This document shows positions 1-10,952 of a stretch of DNA of 64,000 nt, one piece after another; positions within the stretch are counted from its first letter, which is position 1; each line of letters opens with the position of its first letter. The stretch comes from Hymenopus coronatus (Eukaryota; Arthropoda; Insecta; Mantodea; Hymenopodidae). The notes beneath the pieces are model-generated. The model was not told the DNA's origin. It did not search any database and worked only from the letters and a program-made list of their open reading frames with translations. The stretch spans positions 95,648,781-95,712,780 of the forward strand of contig CM060898.1 of assembly GCA_030762935.1 (NCBI GenBank). The letters are read 5' to 3'. A program made the position numbers and the translations under genes.

Positions 1-865
1 TTACTTTCTCTATGCGCACTATGGAAGAAGGTATTGCACCCAAAAATTCGATACCGAGACTTCCCCGGAAATACATGTTTTGAGGCCACCTGAATAAAAA
101 AAACGTTTTTAGAAAAGTGTGTGTCTGTGTGTATGTGTGTGTGTGTCTGTGAGTCTTTGGGCAGCATAGCTCAAAAACGAAAAGACCGTTAAGTACCAAA
201 CTTGGTATTTAAGTTCAGTATCTTCCAAGGATGCGACACGAAAATGTTCAAGAAAATCCCCCCACCCCAACTACCCTTCACATGGAAAAAGTTTCGAAAA
301 TTTTGATTTTTTAAAAAATGGCTCTACGATTTCGATAAAAATATGATATATTAAAGATACGTACTTGACAAATAATATGTATATGTTGAATTTTCTGGGA
401 ATAGCATCTGAAGACTACTTTACTCTGGATGAATTTTACGGAATTTTGTGTAACTGGTAAACCGTAAGAGATAGACAAAAACTTACCACACAAAAAATAT
501 AGAGCAAATTAAAGCACACAATTTATGTTATATACATTTTTTTCGTGGAGTTGATTGTTTTTTAGATATCCCTTGTTTTTTGTTTCAGCCTTAAAAAACA
601 TACTTTTCTCATACAGGAATTTGTCAACTCCTGTCCATACAAACAAACGAACTTCAGCCACATAGCAACCATCTTTTGCTATCACTTTAGCCTATGATAC
701 TCGCTTATTTCGCCTCCACCTACAGGGAAGCAAGTAATAAGACTATTCCTGCTTTTTTTTTTTTTTTTTTAACTTAGCATGAAGTAAATAGAAGCATAAA
801 CTTTTTAACAAAAATTTGTTGCAGAGATATAGAGAAAGTTATGTGAATGGATTACATCAGAGTTT
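1..865 (+). repeat. ACTTTCTCTA repeat, F copy (cut at window edge)
   Basis: Reference entry for the family. The stem-loop end starts at base 1 with ACTTTCTCTA, followed by the conserved block GCACCCAAAAATTCGATACC. Next come a GT/GTCT-rich microsatellite (about 115-150), the short inverted repeat ATACCAA/TTGGTAT, and the block CTTCCAAGGATGCGACACGA. The distal part ends with TAGAGAAAGT and the terminal block containing ACATCAGA. The same ordered blocks recur across the whole window on both strands. There is no coding capacity; short ORFs inside are translated microsatellite or chance frames. The copy is probably non-autonomous and mobilised in trans (inference). Confidence 0.85.
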
Positions 866-975
866 TATTCAGGGGTTCTCAAAACATATTTCCGTGAAAA
901 CTCGGTATCGAGTTTTGGGTGCATTACAATAACTTCTCTATACACAATGTATATAGTACGTGTAGAGAAAGTAAA
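866..975 (-). repeat. ACTTTCTCTA repeat, R tail fragment
   Basis: Only the stem-loop end of an R copy is present, from the block before the CCGGTGAAATCTCGGTATCG-type motif to TAGAGAAAGTAAAA. It directly abuts the distal end of the F copy at 1-865, so the two form a junction of opposite orientations. Confidence 0.75.
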
Positions 976-1106
976 AATGGAATACCCTTGGCTAAAACGA
1001 TTGTCAAATCTTTTAAAACCTGGATACTATGTGGATTAAATCGTTTCTTTCTATTGCAGCAGTTGCAAAATTGCCATACGTGAGAAGTTTTAAGTACTTT
1101 AAAACC
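976..1106 (-). repeat. ACTTTCTCTA repeat, R middle part, left of the LINE
   Basis: The segment matches the interior of R copies (GGCTAAAACGATTGTCAAATC, then AGTACTTTAAAAC). It stops where the LINE begins. The expected continuation (AAACCAAT..., then CAACTCCACG-like sequence) resumes at 6573, so both pieces belong to one copy split by the LINE. Confidence 0.75.
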
Positions 1107-1286
1107 CCAGTCTGGTCTGTGCGCCCGGTCCGAGCGGACGCTACCAGGAATCTCTAGTGTTGTTTACAAGTTGTGGTGCAGTGACAGCGAGTGAGTGCAA
1201 GAGGGACTTACCGCGCTTTGGCTACAACCCTTTGTCAATACTTTTGTGTTATATTTGTGTGTTACAGAGTGCTTTCTCTGTGAAAA
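1107..1286 (+). other. LINE 5' leader
   Basis: About 180 bases between the insertion boundary and the ORF1 start. It is clearly richer in G+C than the flanking repeat (GCGCCCGGTCCGAGCGG at about 1120). LINE 5' UTRs usually hold an internal promoter, but no specific promoter motif is identified here. Confidence 0.6.
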
Positions 1287-2813
1287 ATGGAAATGTACGC
1301 CAGGAAGAATACAATTAGAGTTAAATTTGCGTTAAATGCAACGAGACCGACAGCTTATGAGGTACATGACTTTATTGCTGATACCTTACGGTTAAATGCG
1401 GAACAAGTGGACACCATTCAGTTAATCGCCAGTGAACGGACAATTTACGTAAAACTGATATCAGCACTCCTGTTAGAGAAGACTTTAAATGCCTTCTCGG
1501 ACGAAACGAATTTCACCTACATGAATGGGGAAATAACTAAAGTAATTCTTGACCACGCGACCGGTAATGCGCTATCTGTGCGTGTTTTTGACGTTCCACC
1601 TGAACTTCCGAATGAGGTGTTAAAGCAAACACTGCAACGTTATGGGACAGTGTATGATGTCCGAAAAGAACAATGGGGCCGTCATTATCGTGTTCCTAGC
1701 TTTCTTGTCATTGGCAGCTATAGATTATCCGTGTCTTATGCTGGACAGCCACGCTCATGTTATGTCTGTAATAGTGTGGAACATCTGAAGGAAGTCTGCC
1801 CTCACCGCTCCACTAATGTGCGCCCGGTGACTGTTGGACATCGGAACGACTTGGCACCCGTTTCTCCGGTAACTGACCAGCAGTATGATAGTTTCCCACC
1901 TTTGAATGTCCGTGTACAGCCTTCCGTGTCAACTGAACCTCAGCAGCATGGTGCGACCCAGGATGAGTCCATGCATGAGCAGCATAGGGAGTATGCAACT
2001 GTGCTCCGCGACGTCGCGGGTAAACGCGGTTTTCCGCCCACCTCCGAGGGGATAGAGCAGGTCGGTTCTGATCCACTAGTTGTTGATGTAGCTGCAGGGG
2101 TAGAGAAACGGCCGACTGGACAACAGAGAGGTAAGCGCGCAAAGCTCCGCAAAACGAGTGGTGCAAAATTGTCCAGGAGCAGCCAGCTGGAAACTGAGCA
2201 AGACATGGAGGCAGAACAGCAGTACACAATTCCGGCAGAATAGCCTCTACAACAGCTAATGACGCCAGTGGCATCGACTTTTTTGAGCGAGCCGCTGACA
2301 GCAGTGTCATCTACGTCGCTTAGCATGGAGGAAACAGCAAGCAGGTCGTCATGCGATTCCCCGGATGCTGGAAGGGACGCAAGGAGTTCTAACTGTGGTG
2401 ATGGTGGAGGGCTGGCACCAGGGCAGAAAGCTGCGCAATTGCCAGCGGAGGTTACTGTTGAGGCCCGCTCTGGGGCCAGTTGTCCCAACGTACCTCCTGA
2501 TATCCGAGACACAGTTTCACCTGCGGGACGGGGGTGTTGTTCTGTACGAGAACCTAGGCTAAAAGTACGCGAACTGCAACACAGCCACTCCGGTGGCAGC
2601 CAGTCTACTCACGCGGAGTATGCAGTTCTACATCCAGCAGTGGCGACCGGTGGGACCCAACCCTCTCGTTCCGCCCTGGTAAAGATAGATACGGACCCGT
2701 TACTTCTTCCTCCGCTTGGAGGGGACGGAAGGAGTTCTTCTGATGAACCTAGGACTCGCGTACATATTGCAACACAGATCTCTTCAGATGGAGAAAGTGA
2801 CACCAGCCAGTAA
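1287..2813 (+). pseudogene. LINE ORF1 (nucleic-acid-binding protein) with an in-frame stop
   Basis: ORF1 proteins bind element RNA and act as chaperones in the retrotransposition particle. The ATG at 1287 opens 318 codons to a TAG at 2241-2243. The same frame then stays open to a second stop at 2811-2813, giving about 508 codons in all, so the amber codon most likely interrupts a longer original ORF1. An RRM-like stretch (VRVFDVPPELPNEVL, around residues 97-125) precedes a CCHC knuckle with C158, C161, H166 and C171 (C-x2-C-x4-H-x4-C). The rest is a low-complexity, Ser/Gly/Glu-rich tail typical of such ORF1s. Alternatively ORF1 naturally ends at 2243 and the downstream frame is a separate or read-through product. 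ORF2 begins about 76 bases after 2813. Confidence 0.8.
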
Positions 2814-2889
2814 TGTTCGCAGTATTGACATCAGGTATTTGATGGTGCCGTTCTTGCTGGTACTGTCCTTGTGCTCGTGCCATCTTAGC

Positions 2890-5800
2890 ATGATTTATCT
2901 GAGATCAATAGCGACTTTAAATATGAACGGTTGTCGCAATCTTGTGACACAGAAACTGCTCAACACCTTCCTCAGAGCGAATAACGTTGATATCTGTTTT
3001 CTGCAAGAAGTGAACACTTATAATTTGGATATTCTTTATGGTTATAATTATAAAGTCAATCTGGGATCAGACGGAAGGGGCACGGCCATTGCCTATCGGG
3101 AAGGTCTTCAATTACAGGACTTTCAAATGGACCCCTCGGGGAGGATCATCTCTGCGACCTCAGATGATACTGCGCTCGTGAATATATACGCTCCTGCAGG
3201 TACCCAACATCGACAGGAACGAGAGCGGTTGTTTCAGAATGATTTAATTCCACATTTACAGCATGCTAAGGAATGCTTCCTCGCAGGTGATTTTAATTGT
3301 ACGCTGCATGCTAAGGACCAAAAAGGTGCGCCCAACTTCAGCACTATGTTACATCAGCTAGTGACGCAGCTCCAGCTTCAGGATGCCTGGGAAATAAAGT
3401 ATGTAACATTTACCTTTCTTCGTCACACCTCCGCATCTCGATTAGATCGTATATATGTCTCTCCAGGGATATCTACTGCTGTACACCGCATTTGCGTTAT
3501 TCCGTTGGCGTTTAGCGACCATCATACCGTCATCTATCAACGCCAGGTTCAGCAACTCAGCATTCGGAAGGCCGGCCGAAATTACTGGAAGATTAATAAT
3601 GCCAGTTTAGAGGATACAGAAGTCCTGGAGCACTTTAAAGTTAAATGGAACCAGCTACAAACTACCTTCAGAACCGCACCCCGGAAGAGTGTTTGGTGGA
3701 CTGAAATTGCAAAACCGTCGATCCGCTCGTTTTTTAAATACTGGAGTATTTTGCGGGCACGGGCGAAAAAGGAATTGCTGCTTTTTTATAACGAGGCCCT
3801 GGGGGACTTGTGTGCGGAGCAACGAGAGGGCTGTGATGTGACGGCAGCGATCAAACGACTGAAAGAGATTATTAAGATGAAACAATTACAGCACCTAGAT
3901 GGCCATAAAGTCCGAGCTAAGGCCCGGCACATACACGATGAGGAACGGCATTAATTTTATTATTTTGCTAAAGAAAGGAAGGAGGGGCGAGCAAAATATC
4001 CAGAAGTCCTTCAGAATGTTGTCACTGGAGCCCCATACTCTGGGACAAGAGCCATTCTTCAACTCATTGCGGATCATTTCCAAGGTTTGTTTCACGAGGA
4101 ACCAGCACAAGGCACATCGCATATGTATGCTGATCGTCAGCTGTTTAAAACTGACGTCTCGCAAGACACCTCTGAGATGCTAACCAGCCCTATCACCGAA
4201 CGTGAAGTGTTAGATGCTCTTCTCCAGGCGAGTCAACACATGTCTCTGGGTCCTGGTGGACTGTCCTATGAATTTTATAGGACGTGTTGGCCAATCATAA
4301 AGCACGCAATCATGCCAATCTTTGTGGAATTGTGGGACACAGCTTGTTTTCCCGACACATTTGCGGATGGCATTATAGTATTACTCCCAAAGGCAGCTCG
4401 GGCAACCACAATGAATGATTATCGTCCAATAACATTGCTCAATGCGGTCTATAAATTATTCGCTAAAGTCTTGGCTAACAGACTGAAAGGTGCTTATGCT
4501 GAAATATTAAATTACAATCAGGCGGCAATGTCACAGAAAAATATCATTGCTACGTTAGCGGAACTTCGGGATGTACTAATGCAGCTCCGAAAGGAACATC
4601 AAGTAGCAGCTTTGATCAGTCTCGATTTCCAAAAAGCTTTCGATAGAGTGCGCCATCAATATTTATGGAAATGCTTGGAAGCAGCACATTTTCCTGTGCA
4701 GACGGTTCAACTGATTCAAGGTCACTACAGAACAGCGAAGTCTCGGGTGTTGTGGAACGGATGGCTTTCCATCCCGATTCTAATCAGCCGATCAGTGCGT
4801 CAGGGGTGCCTTTTATCTGGGGACTGTTTTGCCTGTCATTATTTCCTTTACTCCAGATTCTTCAAGACACCCTCCGAGGAGTTACTGTGTATAATGAGCG
4901 CTTCACTGTCACCGCCTATGCTGACGATGTGACAATTCCGGCTGCTGATAACCTAGATATGGCAGCATTACAGCATGGGCTGGAGGTGTATAGGGGATTG
5001 TCAGGTGCAGCGTTAAATGTGGCCAAATCGGAGATATTGGTAGTCAGAAACTGGCCGGAGCCGCTTAATCCGTTGGGCATGAAACTTATTTCCACTACAC
5101 GAATCCTGGGTGTCTCCTTCATGGAAAATGTGGACGACACCATTACTCTTAACTGGAGGGATAAAATCAACCACCTACGATATTCCTTATCCATTGAGCG
5201 GACTCGAAATTTGAATTTGCTGCAGCGCATCTGGTATATTCATACCTATGGTCTCAGTCAAATTTGGTATCTAGCACAGCTTCTGCCGATTACAAAACAT
5301 GACGCACAGAGAATTGAACAACTTATCGGTTATTTCTTATGGACTGGTAAAGCATACAGGGTGAACAGACCTCAACTACGCTTGCCACGTTCCCATGGTG
5401 GATGTGGATTAGTGGACGTCACAAAGAAATGTTTGGCATTATTGGGGAAAACTGCCATCCGATCACTCAGTGGTAATGGTTCAGCAATCGATAGAGCCTT
5501 CTGGGAGGAGCAATTGCAGGATCCTTATACGGTACGTTCCGGGTTTAAACCTATCGTCACACATTTGAAGCTCCTTCTGGACACATGCACGGAGATCACA
5601 GCATTTGAGCAAACCCGGAACCACTACCGTCTATTGACTGTCGCTCCGCTTGCACCTAGGATTGAAGAAAAACATGCTCGGAGATGGAACATTATTTGGC
5701 AGAATGTCTTCTGTAAACATATTTCAACTGATTGGGAAGAGACGGCTTATGAAGTGTTAAATGAGACCATACTGACAGCAGAAAAACTCTGGCGACATGG

Positions 5801-6175
5801 GCGAGTACAATCTAACCTCTGTGCACTCTGCTCCAACGTTGATACTTTGGAGCATCGCTTATATCTTGTCGGCAGGTTGCTGGCATTTGGTTGGTGCTTA
5901 ATAGCTATCTAACTAAATGGTGCCAGCCAGAGACCCCGCCGTGCCTGGAGAAACTCTGGCGCCTGGAATTTCATTTCCCGAATACCTACCTTCAACGTAG
6001 TGTGATTTGGTTGGTAGCGGGAACACTCCATTGGATTTTGAAACAGAATATCGACACTGCGGCAAAGAGGGAAGACTGGTTCGGCTTTCTGAGACAAGAA
6101 CGATGGAAAGTGATGAAGTCCGGATTTATGGGCGATATGCAGCCATTTATCACCATGTTTGAGGTTACCACCTAA
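2890..6175 (+). pseudogene. LINE ORF2: endonuclease and reverse transcriptase, three lesions
   Basis: ORF2 nicks target DNA and reverse-transcribes element RNA. The ATG at 2890 is chosen because it immediately precedes the endonuclease start (TLNMNG). An in-frame TTG at 2716 would add an unconserved lead. Endonuclease motifs: FLQEVN (E40), LAGDFNC (D134, N136), SRLDRIYVS (D186) and FSDHH (S209, D210, H211). Reverse transcriptase: LLPKA...DYRPI, LDFQKAFDRV (catalytic Asp at 4624), VRQGC, and YADD at 4917-4928. A C-terminal CCHC begins CALC near 5824. Lesions: TAA at 3952-3954 with the same frame open beyond it; a one-base loss near 4820 between VRQGC and the YADD block; a second frameshift near 5868, inside the CCHC, after which the frame runs to 6175. 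All catalytic motifs survive. Confidence 0.87.
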
Positions 6176-6572
6176 TATTGTTAGTATTGTTAAGAAGCAC
6201 TGACAATGTTGTTAGGTTCAGCTTCCCGCTTCTGTGATTAAAAAAAAACTATTATGGTCAACTAGTATTACAAAAAAAAAAAATAAAAAAAAAAACAACT
6301 TTGCCAGAATTGAAAAAAAAAAAAAAAAATGTAGCTATACGGGCTAAGGATTCATTAACCCGATATTAATTATGTTTATTTTTGTGATAACTAAAAGAAG
6401 AAAAAAAAAAGCTGAACTGAAGTTTACGTAGCCATATTTGTGATAAAACGAATAATTTATTTACCCTGTCTAAAAAAAAAAAAATAAAAAAATAAAAGAA
6501 AATAAATAAATAAAAAAAAAGTTTGATATCTTCCAAGGATGCGATTTTTAAAAAAAAAGAAAAAAGAAAAAA
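6176..6572 (+). other. LINE 3' UTR and A-rich tail
   Basis: Repeated A-rich runs (about 6240, 6271, 6311, 6471-6520 and 6549-6576) are separated by short unique pieces. At 6521-6545 the tail contains about 24 bases of the ACTTTCTCTA repeat in F sense (ATCTTCCAAGGATGCGA), although both flanking host-repeat parts are R and from another region of the repeat. Confidence 0.7.
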
Positions 6573-6622
6573 AAAACCAATGGCAATGAATATCTAAAAA
6601 TGGTCAGCTTCACGTAAAACAT
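6573..6622 (-). repeat. ACTTTCTCTA repeat, R middle part, right of the LINE
   Basis: AAACCAATGGCAATGAATAT and a GTCAGCTTCACG-type block continue the R copy that stops at 1106. The next R copy starts immediately after it. Confidence 0.75.
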
Positions 6623-6950
6623 CTGATGTGTTCCATTCACATGACTTTCTCTACATCTCTGTAATAAATAATTATTAAAAAGCTTATTCTTCTATTTACT
6701 GCATGTTAATCAACATAAAATTAGCAGAAATAGTCTTATTACTTGCTTCCTTGTAAGTAGAAGGGAAATAATGAAGTACCATAGGCTAAACGGATAGTCA
6801 AATATTTTAAAAGACTGTACTGTGATTGGAGTTCCTTTGTTTATATGGTAAGGAGTTGACATATTCCCGGATGAGAAAAGTATTAGTTTTAAAATTGAAA
6901 CCAATAACAGGTAATATCTAAAAAACGGTCAACTCCAAGAAAAAATACAT
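6623..6950 (-). repeat. ACTTTCTCTA repeat, R head
   Basis: It starts with the distal terminus (ATCTGATGTGTTCCATTCAC), then ACTTTCTCTACATCTCTG, and runs to the CAACTCC block. At about 6950 the sequence switches abruptly to F-sense interior. Confidence 0.8.
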
Positions 6951-7711
6951 ATATGATTAAAATACCGTATATTAAAGATATTTCTATGATAAATTAAATG
7001 TACACCTTGAATTTTTTGGGAATAGCCTCTGAAGACCTGTTTATCCTGGATGAATTTTGCTGGATTTTGCGTAACTAGTAAACCTTAAGTGATAGACAAA
7101 AACTTACTATATAAAAAATGTAGAACTCGTTAAAACACAGAATCTATGTCCTGTATATTTTTACTTTCTCTACACATACAGTGTACATAGTGCATAGATA
7201 GGATATTGTATTGCACCCAAAAATTCGATACTGAGATTTCACCGGAAATACGTATATGTTTTGAGACCCCCTGAATCCCCCCCAAAAAATACTTTTCGCA
7301 AAATATCCGTGTGTGTCTGTCAGTCTGTCTTTCTGTATGCGTGTGTGTTTGTCTACGTGTCTGTGAACATAATAACTCAAAAACGAAAAGTCCGTTAAAT
7401 ACTAAACTTGGTATTTAAGTTCAGTATCTTCCAAGGATGCAATACGAAGCTTTTCAAGAAAATCTTCCCACCCTCATCCACCCTTTACATGGAAGAGTTT
7501 TCGAAAATTTGGTTTTCTCAAAAATGGCTCTAGCGATTTTGATTAAAGTATCTTACATATATAAAATGTATAGGTATCTTAAATTTTCTGGGAATAGCCA
7601 CTGAAACATCTTTATTCTGGATGAATTTTGTAGAATTTTGCATAACTGGTAAACCGTAAGAAATAGACAAAAACAGTAGAGCTCGTTAAAACACACAATT
7701 TATGTTATATG
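6951..7711 (+). repeat. ACTTTCTCTA repeat, two F segments in series
   Basis: 6951-7158 is F interior (ATATTAAAGATATTT to the AACACACAGAATC block). 7159-7711 restarts at the stem-loop end (TTTTTACTTTCTCTAC) and again reaches the CACACAATTTATGTTATAT block. Neither segment has the distal F end. Confidence 0.75.
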
Positions 7712-7945
7712 AAAATACCAAGTTTGGTATTTACCGGTTTTTTCTTTTTTGAGCTATGTTGCCTACACACACACACAAGGATCTTTTTCGGTTGCTACAT
7801 TGTATGCGCATACGTGCTAGAGAAAGGAAAAAAGAAGACTTTCTCTATATCTCTGTAACAGAGTATTTTCAAAAGCGTTTTCTTCCATCTACATCATGTT
7901 AAGCGAGATAAACATTACCATTGTCTCTAAAATAGGTGGTGCATT
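7712..7945 (-). repeat. ACTTTCTCTA repeat, R tail then R head
   Basis: An R tail (AATACCAAGTTTGGTATTTA to GTGCTAGAGAAAGG, ending about 7832) is followed at once by an R head (GACTTTCTCTATATCTCTG). This makes a head-to-tail junction of two fragments. Confidence 0.7.
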
Positions 7946-7989
7946 TTTGTTGTATAGCGCACCATTTCTAAGTGATCCCTTGATATAGA

Positions 7990-8305
7990 TTTAAATTTTA
8001 AAATATTGCTCAAACGGGAATTCCTCGTCCGTTTCATCTCTTTTGTTTTATTCCTTGTGTTGGAAAAAGAGCCGAATTTCAGGCCAATCGCATAGAGACA
8101 GTTGTTAAAACATTTGCCTGTAGTTTTAGTCTAGTGTATGCCCTATTTCCATTTTACTTATAGGGAACTAAGTAATAAGATTAAAACCTTATTTTTGTTA
8201 GTATTATATAGGTAAAAGAATAATCTTTTATATGAATATTCTGTTTGCAGGACGGATAGAGAAAGTCGTGTTAATGAACACCAGATTTTTTCTTGTATAG
8301 CTCGT
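7990..8305 (+). repeat. ACTTTCTCTA repeat, F distal part, diverged
   Basis: It runs from the TTTTAAAATATTGCTCAAACGG region to ATAGAGAAAGTCGTGTTAAT and ACACCAGATT. It is clearly more diverged than neighbouring copies. Confidence 0.65.
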
Positions 8306-9159
8306 TGTCTTTTTTCTTCATGTCTCTATTCACTCTTTATCACAAGCATATTTTGTTAGTGCAAGGAAAAATTGCGAGTTAAGTATACAGGCAACGTCCT
8401 AATTTTCTTGATATTACAAGTCTACAGATAGATTGCCGGCACAGCAATCGCCAATTTTCGTATCACTTCCCTCTGACTGAGCAAGTCTCTGGAGTGACGT
8501 CACAGTAGAGATGATCCTATAATGATGATACGCTGCTGGAAGTAATGGGGGCCGAGTGAAAAGCTAAAATATAGGCGTGCGCGGCGCGTGTATCAAGACA
8601 ATGGGGGGCCTCTCTCTACTAACATTTTGATTTCTCTTCCCACGGAAGTCGTTCTTCCGTTAATGCAAATTATTTCGAGAAGAGTGCGTACGTGTTAGTG
8701 CAGTTCTGATCAACGTGGGACGACTTTCATTGCAGTTAATTCGCTAACGACGCAAGTTCTGTAGTGCTGGAATTCAATGCTTTCAACACAAATGTTAGAG
8801 CAGCCTCTCTTTCACATTATATGTTATGTACTGGAATTAAACTGACTAATTCCCTACTGACAGAGCAGGAAAATACATCATTAACTAAATAAAACGGTGT
8901 TTTTATAAACTTTGGTGAATGTGAATACGAGCATTTTGCAAACTGTAGCGCAAATAATTTTCTGGAGGAATGTAAAAAGCATTTGCTATGTTTTTGAATG
9001 TGAAATTAAAAGTATTAATATCTTCATTATGTACCATATTCTATTCTAAAAAATTATCTTCAAAGTAGGTTGCCATGTGATCGAACTTTGCTTTCAACAT
9101 AGTAGGTTTTATTGTAAACAGCGAAAATAAAATAGTTTTCTGTACTACATCAATATACA
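8306..9159. other. Unassigned block between repeats, partly G+C-rich
   Basis: There is no recognisable coding region or known repeat. A palindromic TGACGTCA (cAMP-response-element-like) lies at 8495-8502. A G+C-rich patch follows (about 8540-8620, with GCGTGCGCGGCGCGTG) and an AAAATATA stretch sits near 8566. These could be old host regulatory sequence, but there is no exon to support that. Confidence 0.4.
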
Positions 9160-9625
9160 AAAATCAGATTGTGCCATTCGCATGACTTTCTCTACATCTC
9201 TGTAACAAATTATTGTTAAAATGTTTCTTTTTCTACTTCATGCTAATCAAAATAAACCTTAGCAGGAGTGATATTATTGGCTTTCTTGTAAGTAGACGGA
9301 AGATATGGGGAAACAATAGACGAAAGCGATAAATCTTTTAAAAGCCGGTTGTCATTTGGTTAAAATCCGTTTCTTTGCATGGTGGGAGTTGACAAATTCC
9401 TCCGTTGAGATTAGATTTAGGTATTTTAAAACTGAAACCAATATCTAGGAAATGGCCAACTCCATGAAAAAAATGCATATGACATAAAGTGTGTGTTTTA
9501 ACGAGATCAACATTTCTACGTTGTAAGTTTTTGTCTATTTACTACTTATGCAAAATTAAGCAAAATTCATCCAGAATAGAGAGGTCTTCCGAGGATATTC
9601 CCAGAAAATTAAAAATTTACATATT
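9160..9625 (-). repeat. ACTTTCTCTA repeat, R copy without its tail
   Basis: It runs from the distal terminus through the TTACTACTTATGCAAAATT block to TTCCCAGAAAATTAA. At 9626 an F copy starts directly, so the pair is inverted. Confidence 0.8.
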
Positions 9626-10236
9626 ATTACTTTCTCTACACGTACTATGTACACATTGTATAGAGGATGTAGGTTGTGTTGCACCCAAAAATTCGATACC
9701 AAGATTTCAACGGAAATATATATTTTGTGACACCCCTGAATCCAAAAAAAAAAAAATCATTTTTAGAAAAATGTCCATGTGTGTGTGTGTTGTGTCTGTC
9801 AGTTAGACTGTGTGTGTGCGTGTGTGTGTGTGTGTGTGTGTGAGTCTGTGGGCAGCATAGCTCAAAAACGAAAAGTCCGTTAAATGCCAAACTTCCAAGG
9901 ATGCGACACGATATTCAGCTACCCTTTACTTGGAAATTTTTTTCGAAAATTTTGATTTTCTCAAAAATGGCTGTAACGTTTTTGATTAGAATATCGTATA
10001 TTAAATACATTTAAATGAAAAATAAAATGCATATCCTGAATTTCTGGGACTAACCTCTGAAGACAACTTTATTCTGGTTGAACATAGCGGAATTTTGCAT
10101 AACTGGTAAACCGTAAGTGATATAAAAAAACGTACAGAATAAAAATGTAGAGCTCGTTAAAACACACAATTTATGTTATATAGATTTTTTTCGTTTTTTC
10201 GTTTTTTTTTTTTTTTTTTTTTTGTTCTTTGTTTTC

Positions 10237-10285
<49 letters not shown>

Positions 10286-10566
10286 TATTCCTTGTAATTG
10301 CCTTTACTTTTTTCATACGGAAATTTGTCAACTCCTGTCTATACAAGCAAAAGAACATCATTCACATAGCAACCAGGTTTTGAGTATCCTTTAGCCTATG
10401 GTACCCCCTTATTTCCCTTCTACTTGCATGGAAGCAAGTAATAAGGCAATTTATGCTAACTTTTTTCTCGATTAGCATGAAGTAAATAGAAGAATAAGCT
10501 TTTTAACAATATTTTTTGCAGAGCTGTAGAGAAAATCATGTTAATGGAACACATCAGATTTTTTCA
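9626..10566 (+). repeat. ACTTTCTCTA repeat, full F copy
   Basis: A complete copy from TTACTTTCTCTACACGTACT to ACACATCAGATTTTTT. The GT microsatellite is expanded at about 9778-9842. A long T tract (about 10185-10282) interrupts the distal half. Confidence 0.85.
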
Positions 10567-10925
10567 TGTAAATATATGTATTATGCGGCACTTTAATCAA
10601 AATCATTGGAGCCATTTTTGAGAAAATTAAAATTTCCGAAAATCTCCCATGCAAAGGATAGGTTAGGGCGGGGTATTTCCCACAAATCTTCGTGTTGTAT
10701 CCTTGGAAGATGCGAAACTTAATACCAAGTTTGCTATTTTACCGATTGTTCGTTTTTGAGTTATTGTGTTCACAGAAACATATACACATACACACGGACC
10801 TTTTTCTAAAAATGCTCTTTTTAATAATCGGTGTCCTAAACGCGTATTTCCGATTAAATCTGGTATGGAATTTGTGGGTGAAATGTAGGTACATAGTACC
10901 TACGTGTAGAGAAAGTAAAAACGCA
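10567..10925 (-). repeat. ACTTTCTCTA repeat, R tail
   Basis: From the CTTTAATCAAAATCATTGGA block to GTAGAGAAAGTAAAA. It is followed by a perfect 9-bp hairpin and then by an F copy, making a large palindrome. Confidence 0.75.
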
Positions 10926-10927
10926 TC

Positions 10928-10952
10928 AAAAAACGCTCCGCTTGCGTTTTTT
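10928..10952. other. Perfect 9-bp hairpin at an R/F junction
   Basis: AAAAAACGC and GCGTTTTTT are perfect inverted repeats around a 7-base loop. They lie exactly between an R tail ending and an F copy starting. Confidence 0.7.

Larger units (their letters stand above)
1107..6572 (+). mobile_element. Tx1/L1-like non-LTR retrotransposon (LINE), nearly full length
   Basis: A two-ORF LINE: 5' leader (1107-1286), ORF1 with a CCHC knuckle, ORF2 with an apurinic-type endonuclease, a reverse transcriptase and a C-terminal CCHC, then a 3' UTR with several A-rich runs. It is inserted in an R repeat copy whose halves are at 976-1106 and 6573-6622. The visible lesions are one stop in ORF1, and one stop plus two single-base frameshifts in ORF2, so it is recent but dead. 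The Tx1/L1 placement rests on the ORF1 layout and EN-RT order and is from memory of the family. The target duplication cannot be separated from the A tail (AAAACC at both sides is the best candidate). Confidence 0.88.

Noticed and set aside
1813..2512. Long minus-strand open frames opposite LINE ORF1
   Set aside because: They are shadows of ORF1 codon structure; the plus strand carries the CCHC and RRM-like motifs.
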